A DNA stretch of 64,000 bases from CAYYIS01 sp964470965 (GCA_964470965.1 CAYYIS010000013.1:1-64000), one strand, 5' to 3'. Shown: positions 26,341-36,345, numbered from the stretch's first letter. Notes: generated by a model from the letters alone, not told the origin. Translations and numbers: made by a program.

Positions 26341-28353
26341 ATGTCCGAACCTCAAACCGACATATGGCACGACCATAAGACGCTGTTGCTGGACACCAAT
26401 CTTCTGCTGGCCGTCTATGATCAATCTGCGGAGGGGGTGCTGCAGCTTGCCCTGACGGAAGGTTACTTTGAAGGGGTAGACCCTGCATTGATCAAGTGGC
26501 CGTCTGCCCAGTCGCCCGACGGCCCGTCCGGTCTCGAAGCTCTCGGGTATCGCGCCAAGCTGATCGGGGCGATCTACGAAGGCGTGCCCAAACTGCGTGA
26601 CGCCCGATTGACCGATGCCTTTGAAAAATTCAAGCAAGTGACTCCTGCCTACCACGACGGCACCCGAATCTACGCGCATGTAAAGCAGCAGTACCTGGCG
26701 AAAGATGATGGGAGAGAAGAAGATTTCCTAAAGCTGTACCAGACGGTGTACGTGGATGCATTACGGGCCGCCAACCTGTTCAGACCCGATGAGGGTGAAG
26801 CGGCTCTGGAACAGGCCAGGCTGTCACGGGTGCCGCTGTCCCATGCCAGGCCTGTAGCCGAGAAGCTCAGGGCCGCGGTCGATGACGATGATCCGCGGTG
26901 GGACGAGATTTATACGTACAGTCTGAATGGGACGTTTGTTCAACAACCACTGCGGAAAATTTTTAAGGATATTGCACAGCGAACTCTGGATTGCCTCTCG
27001 GTAGGTGAACTTATGGCGGTTCGGTACAACACATACCATAATTTTGCCTGGTTCGGGAGCGCCATCTGGAAGATATTGAGCGAAGCCGAATTGCTTGTGG
27101 AGGCGGTACGAAGTGTGTCACCACCCAGCATCATCCACCACCTGCTCGATGGCCTCAAGGACGATGTTCTTGTGGGGCAGAGCATGATGGTCGAGTTCTT
27201 CCAGGCGCATCAGCAGGATCCAACGCAGCTCAAGCCGTCAGGATACTGGTACGGCCATTCCTACACCTATCTGACGCGGGATATGATCGACCATGCTATG
27301 AAGGTTATAGGATCGTCCAACAAACTGATCCGGAAGATCGCTCTGGCCGGTGCTAAACAGAAAGCGAAGTTGCCCGACTGGCTGCCACCGCTTGAAGTAA
27401 TGAAAGTTCCACCGCTGCTTGACGGAACCGCAAACGGGTGCTTCCTCGAATATGAGCACACAGGACGCAAAGCCGCCCACACCAATTTTCAGCGTGTCAT
27501 GAAACTCGGCAGGTGGGCTGTTAATTCCTGGCGTCTTATCCGGCATAAGCACGCCATTGAGGAAGCTGGCCTGCCGGAGTCGGAACGTCTTGAGGAGGCG
27601 TGGGAGAATAACCTTGGCTGGGCGGAAAAAACGCTTCGTATATTCGGCATAGAGGTAAAGGTAAAGGTTGATCCGGCCTTCCGCGAGATAGCGCAGGGGC
27701 TCGATCTGGCGAGTGGTAAACACAAAATCCTGTTTTTTCCGACGCACCAGAGCGTGTTCGATCATCCAGTAATGTACAATGTGCTGGAGTCGCCGGAACT
27801 GCTGGAGGCAATGGGTTGGGAGACCACGCGCCCATGCACGTTTCTATCACGATCAGGACTGATTAGCTATGTGGCCATCAGGGTAGGATCCTTGTCCACT
27901 ACACTGTTTGGTGTCAGTGAAGATGAGTTCGACCGGTTGCTGGAGGAGATCGATGGCTATGTGGTGCTGCCCCGCTCCGGCGATACGGGTAATGCCACAC
28001 AGCGGTTCGCGGATCTCTTGGACGAACGCCCCGGCGTCATATATCCGGCTGCCACGGTGGCGGCATTCGGGACACAGTCGATTCCATTACAGCATGGTTT
28101 GTTCAGTAAATTGCCGTCGGATGTGGTTCTCATTCCTATAGCGTTCCGCGGCATCCATTCTATCTGGCCGAAGGCACCGAGGCGAAACATCCGCATCAAT
28201 CCGGGACTGGTGGAAGTGATCATCTCCCCACCGATGTCGGGCGAAACCACTCTGTTCCCCAAACGCCGCACCCTGCGTCCCCAGCTGGAGCCGGCCGCAC
28301 TGTTTCAGGCGGTCCAGATCGTCAACCTGTTAAATCCTGACCTGAACGAATGA
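26341..28353 (+). CDS. Acyltransferase-like protein with large unknown N-terminal region
   Basis: This is a 670-residue protein. The C-terminal 230 residues resemble a PlsC-type glycerolphosphate/lysophospholipid acyltransferase: block I HQSVFD (His469-X4-Asp474), then ATVAAFGTQSIPLQHGLF and a block IV-like VVLIPIAFRGIHSIWP. The usual EGTRS block is not evident; GVIYPAATVAA occupies that place. Residues 1-430 match nothing I recognise; they are mostly helical, and the beginning LLLDTNLLLAVYD superficially recalls PIN-domain starts. The start at 26341 is favoured over an ATG two codons earlier by the GAGGA spacing. There is no signal peptide. It is co-directional with the racemase-like gene, 18 bases away. 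Confidence 0.7.
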   Translation: MSEPQTDIWHDHKTLLLDTNLLLAVYDQSAEGVLQLALTEGYFEGVDPALIKWPSAQSPDGPSGLEALGYRAKLIGAIYEGVPKLRDARLTDAFEKFKQVTPAYHDGTRIYAHVKQQYLAKDDGREEDFLKLYQTVYVDALRAANLFRPDEGEAALEQARLSRVPLSHARPVAEKLRAAVDDDDPRWDEIYTYSLNGTFVQQPLRKIFKDIAQRTLDCLSVGELMAVRYNTYHNFAWFGSAIWKILSEAELLVEAVRSVSPPSIIHHLLDGLKDDVLVGQSMMVEFFQAHQQDPTQLKPSGYWYGHSYTYLTRDMIDHAMKVIGSSNKLIRKIALAGAKQKAKLPDWLPPLEVMKVPPLLDGTANGCFLEYEHTGRKAAHTNFQRVMKLGRWAVNSWRLIRHKHAIEEAGLPESERLEEAWENNLGWAEKTLRIFGIEVKVKVDPAFREIAQGLDLASGKHKILFFPTHQSVFDHPVMYNVLESPELLEAMGWETTRPCTFLSRSGLISYVAIRVGSLSTTLFGVSEDEFDRLLEEIDGYVVLPRSGDTGNATQRFADLLDERPGVIYPAATVAAFGTQSIPLQHGLFSKLPSDVVLIPIAFRGIHSIWPKAPRRNIRINPGLVEVIISPPMSGETTLFPKRRTLRPQLEPAALFQAVQIVNLLNPDLNE

Positions 28354-28410
28354 TGGGGTAGTCTGTTCGGGGTTTTCAAAATGATGGTAACTGGCTCTTT
28401 GAAAGGAAGT

Positions 28411-30141
28411 ATGAAACAGAGCGCAATTTTTCGTTGTGCCGTCATAATTCTGCTGGGGGTGGTCGCCAAAACCGCCGCCTTAGGTCTGTTCGCGGTGACG
28501 CCGCGGGAGTCTGGTCCGCATGTAAACAGCCTGGGGGTGACGCTACCGTCGGATGCGGCGCCACCGGAAGAACAGCACCTGGTTCAATTCCTTGTGGACA
28601 ATACATACATGGAGTGGTTCCGGACCGTGTACAAAAGTGCTCAACCCATGCATCTGGTGGCGGAACCGCTGATGCGTGTGAATCACCATTTCGACCTGAT
28701 GCCGGGCGCCGCGGAATCCTGGGAAGCGTCGGAAGATGGCCTCACCTGGACGTTCTACCTACGCCCCGACCAGGTATTCAGTGACGGCAGCCCCCTGACC
28801 GCCCGAGATTATGTGTATACTTTTCGCCGCGGGGCAGATCCCGAAAATGCCTACGATCTGGAATGGTATTACCGCCCAATCAAGAACTGGGCGGACGTTG
28901 TCGGGCGGCGGATGCCCGTGGATTCTATCGCGGTCCATGCCATAGACGAACTGACCCTTTCCATCACGACGGAAGAGCCGGTTCCGTACTTTCCCTATCT
29001 CATATTTTACTCATGGGTTTCCCCCCGTCGGGCCATCGAAAAATTCGGCGATGCCTGGTCCACACGGCCGGAGACATTCATATCCAGCGGGCCGTTTACT
29101 CTGACAGAGTGGAAGAAATCGGACCGGATGGTTCTTTCGTTGAATCCCGCTTACAAAGGGGTCGAACGACCGTTTCTGGAGCGGTTAATCTTCAAGCTGT
29201 ACGTGGTAGCTGCCCAACCGCCTTTCCTGCCGGCATATGAATCAAATGAGATTGACTTCACCGGATTAACCAGTCAGGCTCAGGTGGCCCGCATCGACAG
29301 CAGTCCTGTGCTGCAGGACCAGTTGAACCAGTATACGGAATTTTCCACCTACTATCTCACGATGGACACCTACAATAGTATTTTCAAGGACGTCCGTATT
29401 CGTAAGGCGTTTGCCCACGCCATAGATCGGGAGGCGCTGTGCCGTTCGGCGCTCAAGTATTTCGGCGTACCGGCCTATGCCATGCTGCCGCCCGGATTTC
29501 CGGCAGAAGCCGGACAGGAATTGAAACCGCTGCAGCAGTACAACCCCGTTCTTGCCCGCAAATATCTGGCAGAAGCCGGTTACCCTAGAGGGGAAGGCTT
29601 CCCTGAGACCGAGTTGTGGCTTCGAAACGAAGGTTCGGTGAATCGTACTGCGGGGGAGGCGATCCAGGCATTGATCAAGCGGGAGCTGAATATCGAACTG
29701 AAACTGCGAAATATCGAAACTAAAGTGTTTATGGATGCGCTAAACAGCCACCGGATCACTCTGGCCATGGTGCCGTATGAATACGACTACCTGGATCCGA
29801 GCAATCTGCTCGGCCTGTGGCTTTCCAGCGGTCGTCATGCCTGGAAGAACGATACCTTTGAACGACTCATATTCCAGGCCAATGCGTTTACAGGCAGTGA
29901 AGAAGAGCGTATGGAAATGTATCAAGCGGCGGAGCGTATACTGGTCGATAGGGTGGGAGGTATCTTCCTGTGGCATCCCCGCGTCAACCAGGTGTGGCGT
30001 CCCTACCTTATCAGCCACACACTGGAGCCGAACCGGTACGGCCAGAGGTTCTGGCGTCAGGACAAATTACAGGATCTTTCCACCACGATCTACATCCGCA
30101 AGCACGAAAACACCCCGTTCGGGGGTTCCCGCCTAGACTGA
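28411..30141 (+). CDS. ABC transporter family-5 solute-binding protein (OppA-like)
   Basis: This 576-residue protein belongs to the extracellular solute-binding family 5 (oligopeptide/nickel/dipeptide type). An N-terminal hydrophobic segment (VIILLGVVAKTAALGLFAV) directs export; no lipobox Cys is visible. Family signatures are VAEPLMRVNHHFDLMPGAAESWEASEDGLTWTFYLRP (shown in parts at residues 85-125) and FKDVRIRKAFAHAIDREAL. The C-terminus resembles OppA/MppA peptide binders. GAAAGGAAGT before 28411 supports this start over 28381. No permease or ATPase gene lies next to it, so it must share a distant transporter or act only as a binder. It closes the five-gene run. Confidence 0.87.
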   Translation: MKQSAIFRCAVIILLGVVAKTAALGLFAVTPRESGPHVNSLGVTLPSDAAPPEEQHLVQFLVDNTYMEWFRTVYKSAQPMHLVAEPLMRVNHHFDLMPGAAESWEASEDGLTWTFYLRPDQVFSDGSPLTARDYVYTFRRGADPENAYDLEWYYRPIKNWADVVGRRMPVDSIAVHAIDELTLSITTEEPVPYFPYLIFYSWVSPRRAIEKFGDAWSTRPETFISSGPFTLTEWKKSDRMVLSLNPAYKGVERPFLERLIFKLYVVAAQPPFLPAYESNEIDFTGLTSQAQVARIDSSPVLQDQLNQYTEFSTYYLTMDTYNSIFKDVRIRKAFAHAIDREALCRSALKYFGVPAYAMLPPGFPAEAGQELKPLQQYNPVLARKYLAEAGYPRGEGFPETELWLRNEGSVNRTAGEAIQALIKRELNIELKLRNIETKVFMDALNSHRITLAMVPYEYDYLDPSNLLGLWLSSGRHAWKNDTFERLIFQANAFTGSEEERMEMYQAAERILVDRVGGIFLWHPRVNQVWRPYLISHTLEPNRYGQRFWRQDKLQDLSTTIYIRKHENTPFGGSRLD

Positions 30142-30398
30142 CTGTTCCATAGGTAAACGTTGTCTTCCTCAATGTTCGCGCCCGATTCACACCCGGGGCA
30201 CGCTAAATTCGCTGGAAACAGACGAATTCTTCGACCGGTATCAGCAGCAAGACTTTTTCCGGTTCTGATGAGGATCGGACATATCGCCTGTATCCGTATC
30301 CAGTGAACCGAGAGGCTTCGATGGCTGTTAAACTGTTTTGCGAGACGATGCAGGAAAATAGCCCTCCTGATTTCGCTATGTCCCGGCCGTATTGAGAA

Positions 30399-31565
30399 TT
30401 AGTGCAGGAAGCACCGGATGCCGGTGTGCACCATCACCATCCCGTATTCGTTCGCTGCTTGCGTGACGTCGCTATCCCGGTTGGACTGGCCAGTCTGTGC
30501 GATATAGCGGATGTTGGTCCTGCTGGCGCGGTCGATATTATCGCGGAATGGAATGAGCGCATCGGACGACAGACAGATCTCCCCGAATTCCGCACCCCAG
30601 GTGCAACGTTCATCTGCCCTCACCGGCTCAGGACATTCTGTGAGGCTCTGGAGCATCACAGCGACCTCATGATCGGCAAGCTGATCCCAGAGAAGGTACT
30701 GATCCACAACATTGACCTTTTCCACCCGCTTCAGATCTTGTTTAAACGGCAGGCCAAGTGTCTTTGGATGTTGCTGCAGAAACCATTTGTCTGCTTTGTC
30801 ACAGGCCAGCCGGGTGCAGTGGATACGTGATTGCTGACCGGCGCCCATACCAATTATCTGACCGTCGTAGGCTACGCAGACGGAATTAGACTGGGTGTAT
30901 TTCAGTGCGATGGTCGCGACCATCAGGGTCTCTACGGCACTATCCGGAAGATCGGTCTTCTCGGTGACGGGGTTCCGAAAATGGTCCCTTTCAAACAACA
31001 TATGATTTCGCCGTTGTTCCAGGGTGAAGCCGAAAATCTCCCGCTGTTCGAGTTCCGGTGGTGCGAAATCCGGATCCATCTGGAGGACCAGGTAGGTACC
31101 TCCTTTTTTCTGCTTCAGGATCTCCAGCGCCTCCGGTTCGTATCCCGGGGCGATGATCAAGTCGGTGGCTTCGCGCCGGAGCACTCGGGCCAGTGACTCG
31201 TCTACGGTGTCGCTGACCGCGGCCACGTCGCCGAAAGAACACATCCGGTCACCACCGCGGGCACGGATGTAGGCCAGTGCAACCGGTGAGTAGTCCCGCT
31301 TCGGCAGGTACTGGGATTTACGGAATTCGTCGGTCAGCGGGCGAGCGATTGCGGCGCCGGCGGGACTGGTATGCTTGAACGAGGCTGCAGCCGGGAGGCC
31401 GGTGGACTGCCTGAGTTCCCTGGCAAGTTGCCAGGCGCCGAAAGCGTCCAGAATGTTAATGTATCCCGGTGACCCGTTGAGCACCTGCAGCGGTGAAGGA
31501 TCCGGGAGGATGATCCGGGAAGGCGCCTGGTGAGGGTTGCAACCGTATTTCAGAGTAAGATCCAT
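30399..31565 (-). CDS. Stand-alone AICAR formyltransferase
   Basis: This 388-residue protein corresponds to the formyltransferase half of PurH. It catalyses formylation of AICAR by 10-formyl-THF in the penultimate step of IMP synthesis. Visible motifs are LKYGCNPHQAPS, INILDAFGAWQLARELR, FKHTSPAGAA (the catalytic Lys-His pair), DLIIAPGYEPEALEILKQKK, QSNSVCVAYDGQIIGMGAGQQSR and the C-terminal DALIPFRDNIDRA. The IMP cyclohydrolase (MGS-like) domain that usually precedes it in bacterial PurH is missing. GAGGA upstream of 31565 supports the start. A separate cyclohydrolase elsewhere in the genome is expected. Neighbours are unrelated. Confidence 0.9.
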   Translation of the reverse strand: MDLTLKYGCNPHQAPSRIILPDPSPLQVLNGSPGYINILDAFGAWQLARELRQSTGLPAAASFKHTSPAGAAIARPLTDEFRKSQYLPKRDYSPVALAYIRARGGDRMCSFGDVAAVSDTVDESLARVLRREATDLIIAPGYEPEALEILKQKKGGTYLVLQMDPDFAPPELEQREIFGFTLEQRRNHMLFERDHFRNPVTEKTDLPDSAVETLMVATIALKYTQSNSVCVAYDGQIIGMGAGQQSRIHCTRLACDKADKWFLQQHPKTLGLPFKQDLKRVEKVNVVDQYLLWDQLADHEVAVMLQSLTECPEPVRADERCTWGAEFGEICLSSDALIPFRDNIDRASRTNIRYIAQTGQSNRDSDVTQAANEYGMVMVHTGIRCFLH

Positions 31566-32675
31566 AGTTTTCCTCGGTCTTTTAGAGTGGTTACTGATTA
31601 CGGAGACGGCCGGAATGAATTGGTGATCCGTTGTGCAGCTGCGCTTCCGTTGAACAGCCTGACGACAGACATTGTAATACCGGATGGCTGGAATTTGAGC
31701 GACTAGTAATACTGACCGTCATTAATTTACTCCACCATGGTTCAATGCGGGAAAATCATCACTATGATACCCGATACAAGGTTACGGCACAAGCAGGATT
31801 TGACATAATCTGGCTGTGGGTGAATGTCTCGAATTTACCGGAGTGTTTCATGGTTCCGGCATATAGTATCAATAAAATGCCACAATTGAATCAACGCTCA
31901 TACTGCCGCGTGCCCCGTCGCTTCTGTATCCGCCCTAACGGCTTCTAAAGCTCCCTTGAGACGTTTCCTTGCCATCGCTGTCGTATGCTGGCTTTGGTGC
32001 TGGAATAGGGGGCGGAGGGACAAAACTCCTCGAACAGCAATCCTCAAACGTCCTGCTTTTCAACACTCAATCCAGGGCCATGAACAGTCTCAGGCGGCAG
32101 CCACGCCGGGAATCTTCTGGCCGCATGCAATACCGCTTCTCTTGAATATCAGGATCTGCCAGGTGCCCCGTCGGTCAGTGTCATTCGGATTGTGCCGGCG
32201 CTGTTGGATTCAGCGGTCCTGGTGGAATTCGGTTCAGGAATATGTACGGTACTCCCCGGAATGGTATGAATTGGTTGATGGGCGACTGAGCGCTGATCCA
32301 AATTTCCTTTCTCCGCATCACCATGTGTGGCCGGATAGGGAATGGGCCAACAAAATCTGCGGCTTCGTCAAATATGGCGGCCCCGCATGCTTATCATTCA
32401 GCGATATGTTGTTCCGGAGGGAGAGGTTCTTGGTGTCGCGATGGCGCTTGGTTGGTGTTGAGGTGGCAACATAATGGGGCGTTGACGATTGACTCATTGG
32501 ATCGAATGTCAGTTTAATGAAAGGTTCATCAACGATCCAAATTCCTAAGTCCTGTTCAGTCTGTACGCATGCTCTGTGGCAGGTATGTTCCTCTTCTTCC
32601 AGTGTATTATCCTACTGAGGCATGTGGATTGGACCGGTGTCTCTTTCCTACCTCGTGAAAGACGGTGATTAGTCC
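31566..32675. other. 1.1-kb region without a recognisable gene
   Basis: This lies between the AICAR formyltransferase and the ArnT-like gene. Short plus-strand frames occur (31631-31948, 31956-32474), the second containing EYVRYSPEWYELVDGRLSA and WPDREWANKICGFVKYGG, which look protein-like, but no start, ribosome site or family was recognised. It adjoins a glycan region with a clearly broken gene, so this may also be decayed sequence. Confidence 0.4.
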
Positions 32676-34220
32676 CTATGATGAAACTCTGAAAATAACA
32701 AGGGAATTCTGTGTATCCGGTACCATCATAAATGGATTGATAATCCAATTTCCGCGGGACCACTCTTCACGAAATGAGGCCCTGTTTTCAGGTATGGTTC
32801 TGTAAACCAACTCCCAATTATCCGGAGGGTGAATGAAGATATCGTCAGGCTGATACCCATAATATCGTTCCAACCAAGCCAGCCGGTAGGCATCGACCAC
32901 AATATACGTTCGAGGTGGAGTTTCTCTGTCAGTGTAGTGTTCAAAGGGGGTGGCTTCAATTGTATAACCGGAGAGGTAGCGAAGGATGGCTGCCGATCGG
33001 CTATCGGTTACAATTGAAGCTCCGGCACCTGCATCCAATTTTGAAATAACATCATGATATGCATTTCGTATACTAGAGGTGGCATATTCAGCGTCCGTTT
33101 TCAGTGCCCAGATATGTGCCATGGAGGCCAGGGCCGTCATGGTCAGTACAAAGGTGCGCCACCTTGTCGTGCATTGATAGAGGAGGACAGCGGCCCATAT
33201 AACGCAGGAGAGGGTTAAAGGGTCAAGCGTCCGAGGTACATGGTGTTGCACGGGAGCCAACGTACTGGGGTTGCTGACGGCAAAGTTTAAAATCAGGAAT
33301 GTGACGATGGTATAGATGACCAGCGGATGTGAAAACCAGTCGAATCTGTTCTGTTTCCGGAATAAGATAAGTCCACCTGTCGCCAGATAATAATACCAAC
33401 CGAAATAGGCGTTTTCAAAGGTCAGGACATTAAACATCATATTAGGGTATACCGTCAGAAGTGTATAAAGACCGGATTGCCAGCCGGCATAGGTTTCATT
33501 AATATCCTTCATGTGCGCCTGTTGAAGGATGGCGTGGAGGTGAAAGAGTGGATCACCTGCTTTAATAAACCCTATAAGCGCCTCACCCAGGAGGAAAATA
33601 CCGAAACCGAATATCGCCGAACCCATGGCAGGCCATATCCATCGTTTCGTGAAAAGTGCATAGAAAAATACGAATCCGGGAAAGAGAAGAACGGCAGGTA
33701 TTTTTGTGAGATATGCAATGCCTCCCCAGACCCCGGCCGCCAGTCCCCAGAGTACTTGGCTTCTGGTGGTCGTTACCTCATACGCCTTCACAAAATGTAG
33801 AAAAGAAAGTCCGAGGAAGAGGCTCATGGGTAGATCTGTATGGAGTTCCGTCGCCGCATGGATATTTAACGGGAATACTGTCAGCAGGATCGCAGCGAGC
33901 CACCCGATAACCGGGTTAAAGAAATACCAGCCGGCTATGAAGACGATGACGATCAGGCTCAAGGAACAGAGGATCAGATACAGACTCGATCCTAAAGGGG
34001 ACACACCGAACAGTTTTAGAGATAACGACATGGGAACGATCATGCCGAATCGGAGATAGAACTCCTGAGGCTTTAGTTGATAGGCACCTGTGGCCAGTTC
34101 ATGCGCCGCTTTGTTATAGCCGAGATCATCACTCCCCTGAATAGGAATAAAAAAGTACAGGCGTATTATCAACGCAGCGAAAAGCAACGATATTAATAGA
34201 AAAGTCTGCCTAGTATTCAT
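32676..34220 (-). CDS. Membrane glycosyltransferase, PMT/ArnT-like
   Basis: This 514-residue polytopic membrane protein has about 11-12 hydrophobic segments. The first periplasmic loop carries the acidic pair in FIPIQGSDDLGYNKAAHEL, the catalytic signature of GT-C enzymes (PMT, ArnT, DUF2723/PMT_2). The second loop HAATELHTDLPMSLFLGLSF is also typical. Such enzymes move a sugar from a polyprenyl-phosphate donor to lipid A, protein or another acceptor on the periplasmic face. GAGGGAG eight bases before 34220 sets the start. It lies directly downstream of a broken GT2-methyltransferase gene that could once have supplied polyprenyl-phosphate sugar. Acceptor unknown. Confidence 0.85.
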   Translation of the reverse strand: MNTRQTFLLISLLFAALIIRLYFFIPIQGSDDLGYNKAAHELATGAYQLKPQEFYLRFGMIVPMSLSLKLFGVSPLGSSLYLILCSLSLIVIVFIAGWYFFNPVIGWLAAILLTVFPLNIHAATELHTDLPMSLFLGLSFLHFVKAYEVTTTRSQVLWGLAAGVWGGIAYLTKIPAVLLFPGFVFFYALFTKRWIWPAMGSAIFGFGIFLLGEALIGFIKAGDPLFHLHAILQQAHMKDINETYAGWQSGLYTLLTVYPNMMFNVLTFENAYFGWYYYLATGGLILFRKQNRFDWFSHPLVIYTIVTFLILNFAVSNPSTLAPVQHHVPRTLDPLTLSCVIWAAVLLYQCTTRWRTFVLTMTALASMAHIWALKTDAEYATSSIRNAYHDVISKLDAGAGASIVTDSRSAAILRYLSGYTIEATPFEHYTDRETPPRTYIVVDAYRLAWLERYYGYQPDDIFIHPPDNWELVYRTIPENRASFREEWSRGNWIINPFMMVPDTQNSLVIFRVSS

Positions 34221-35507
34221 TATGGAAACTCCCTCGAGATGATATTGAAGCCAGCGTTTCGTTTTTTGCTTTGACAATCAATTTACCACCGCCGATGTAA
34301 CAATGATCCAGGTACTTAAAACCAAATTCTTTGAGTTTTGCCACCAGACTTTCGAAAGTGTATTGTGTGATATGCTCATCCGCATATCCTCCCGTCATTA
34401 CACGGCCGTATATCCATTTGCTCGCCCGCCATCGCCACCGCCCGTAAACAAGTGTACCCAGAATCAGAATACCGTCGTCTCGTAAGATCCGTCGGAATTC
34501 TTCGAATATAACCTCATCAGCTGGTATATGATCTATCACCTGAGAGCGGAGGAAAGACTGCAGTTTTGAACGGTAGCGCAAATACAGAACCCTGGACGAG
34601 CCCGTTAGGCAGATTGCACAGATGACACAGACTGTTTTACAGAATATCCATGGCTATCGCATTAGGCAGCGCTCCCACGATCTTGCCGGGGCCACATCCC
34701 AGATAGGCCAGTGCCTCATGGTCATCGAGCAGGTCCATAACGTGCTTATAGCGACTCCGCTTCCTGGCGCGCTGGATTATAATTATGCTGTGAAAGGCAC
34801 GTTCATCATAGTCGGCCGCCAGGATGGAGTTTCGCCGTTTCCATAGCGCGAGCAGCAATTTTGAATAAGCCCATGCGAAACTATATAAAACGGGCATGGG
34901 ATGATAGGGCATGGCGCGGTGCGTAATGAAATGGAATTTCTATCACCCGAACCCCCGGAAATAGGCTTCGACAGCAATCTTCTCCAGCAAGTAATAATCG
35001 AGACCTTTCAGTTCCAATTCCATGAGCGCACGACGGCGTTAGAGTCGGAACCCGCTTGAGATGTCACGCAACGGAAGGTCCAGAACATAACAGAATACCC
35101 GGTTGAGTGTCCAGCTCATTGCCTTACGAAGCACGGGCATGCGGCCAAAACCAGACCGGACATATCGCGAAGCGATCACGCGGCCTGGTGGCGCGTTTTA
35201 TACATCGGTTTGATGATGTATGGATTGTGCGACAGATCAGCATCAATGGTCACACATAATCTCCCTGGCTCAGGGCGAATGCCTCACGCATAGCATCGCC
35301 ATAGCCGGGTAACTGCTAGTGCTGGTAGCGGGCGCCACAATCACGGGCGACTATCTCTGTTTCATCTGTTGAAGAACCATCTATTACCAGAATTTCGTAA
35401 CCCGACGACAGGTGGAGATGATCCAGCCCCTGGCACATTTTAGATAACAATATGCGCAGATTCTCGGCCTCGTTGACAGTAGGTATAATGACTGTTAAGT
35501 CCATCAT
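34210..35507 (-). pseudogene. Broken GT2 (polyprenyl-phosphate mannosyltransferase-like) plus SAM methyltransferase fusion gene
   Basis: Pieces of one long protein are found in shifting frames. The order is MMDLTVIIPTVNEAENLRIL with VIDGSSTDETE (GT2 start); a TAG stop at 35316-35318; LPGYGDAMREAFALSQGDYV; then in another frame TIDADLSHNPYIIKPMYKT, RSGFGRMPVLRKAMSWTLNR, LDLPLRDISSGFRL and LKGLDYYLLEKIAVEAYFRG. Next comes a methyltransferase part: SILAADYDERAFHS, LAYLGCGPGKI, AIAMDIL, a TAA stop, VQGSVFALPF, and after another shift SQVIDHIPADEVIFEEFRRI to the end at 34210. At least three stops and several frameshifts make it non-functional as one chain. Intact relatives fuse DPM1-like GT2 and methyltransferase domains. 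The end overlaps the ArnT-like gene start. Confidence 0.82.
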
Positions 35508-35925
35508 TTTTTATTCCAGATTTTGTGTTATGAAACCATGTCATAAAAGCCTTGGTCAGGCTGGCATATATTAACAGTCTGTTGACCCGTATCATGCCGA
35601 CTCTAATGGTCTCATCGCAGAGAATGTGGACATGGGGCCCTGGAGAATCGGATGATTCGTGAAAAGACAGACTGAGATATGGATTTTAACCACAGGCCTT
35701 TTGTTATCCAAATTGTTACACGCCGACAACTCCACACCCCTTCAAATGCGCTTATCACTCGGATTAACCATTAGCTACGTCTATTTCAATAGGCTGTCTT
35801 GCCCAGATCGATGGATCTGGTATTTGTTGAACCCCACGACCAAGCCGACAGTGATGGTAGGCCTCCCAGTACGGGCATCAGATGTGTGTTAAATGTACAA
35901 ATGACGGTACGGATTTCGGGGCAAG
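35508..35925. other. 0.4-kb gap
   Basis: This lies upstream of the broken GT2 gene and past the end of the small membrane protein gene at 35926. A plus-strand frame at 35659-35892 has no recognisable content. I see no RNA structure; the remnant promoter of the decayed glycan gene would be in this stretch. Confidence 0.4.
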
Positions 35926-36345
35926 TCATGATTCTATGGAATCTATCGACTTGATGAGCGGCTTAATCACATCGTCAATCACCGGTTTCGCATAGGTGTC
36001 TACCAGACCGGTGACCGGGTCGACGACGTATCCGTCCATGATCGATTTCGGGACATAATTGTCCGCCGATCGGAGGCTGAACCCCACTAAGACCAGGAGT
36101 GTGCCGATTACGGAAAGCGGAACAGCAAGAAACCAGGTGGCCAGGTAAAAAATCATACACGAGACGCCCGCCGCCAGAAGCCCGATCCCTAAGAGAACGG
36201 CTTCCCTTCCGTTAAGGTGAATGAACTGGTCCAGCGGACCGGTATTCTGCTCCGAGACAAAAAACACACCGAGCGCGATTGTGATCAAGGCGATGCAGCC
36301 AAGAATCGGTGTTAGAATGAATCCGGTAATAAATCTAAGGATCAT
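35926..36345 (-). CDS. Small membrane protein of unknown function
   Basis: This is a 139-residue protein with three clear hydrophobic segments: residues 8-30 (LTPILGCIALITIALGVFF), 49-70 (AVLLGIGLLAAGVSCMIFYL) and 74-92 (LAVPLSVIGTLLVLVGFSL). A soluble C-terminal tail of about 45 residues follows (SIMDGYVVDPVTGLVDTY). I do not recognise a family. Its ATG overlaps the TGA of a short possible upstream gene (ATGA), suggesting translational coupling if that gene is real. Confidence 0.6.
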   Translation of the reverse strand: MILRFITGFILTPILGCIALITIALGVFFVSEQNTGPLDQFIHLNGREAVLLGIGLLAAGVSCMIFYLATWFLAVPLSVIGTLLVLVGFSLRSADNYVPKSIMDGYVVDPVTGLVDTYAKPVIDDVIKPLIKSIDSIES

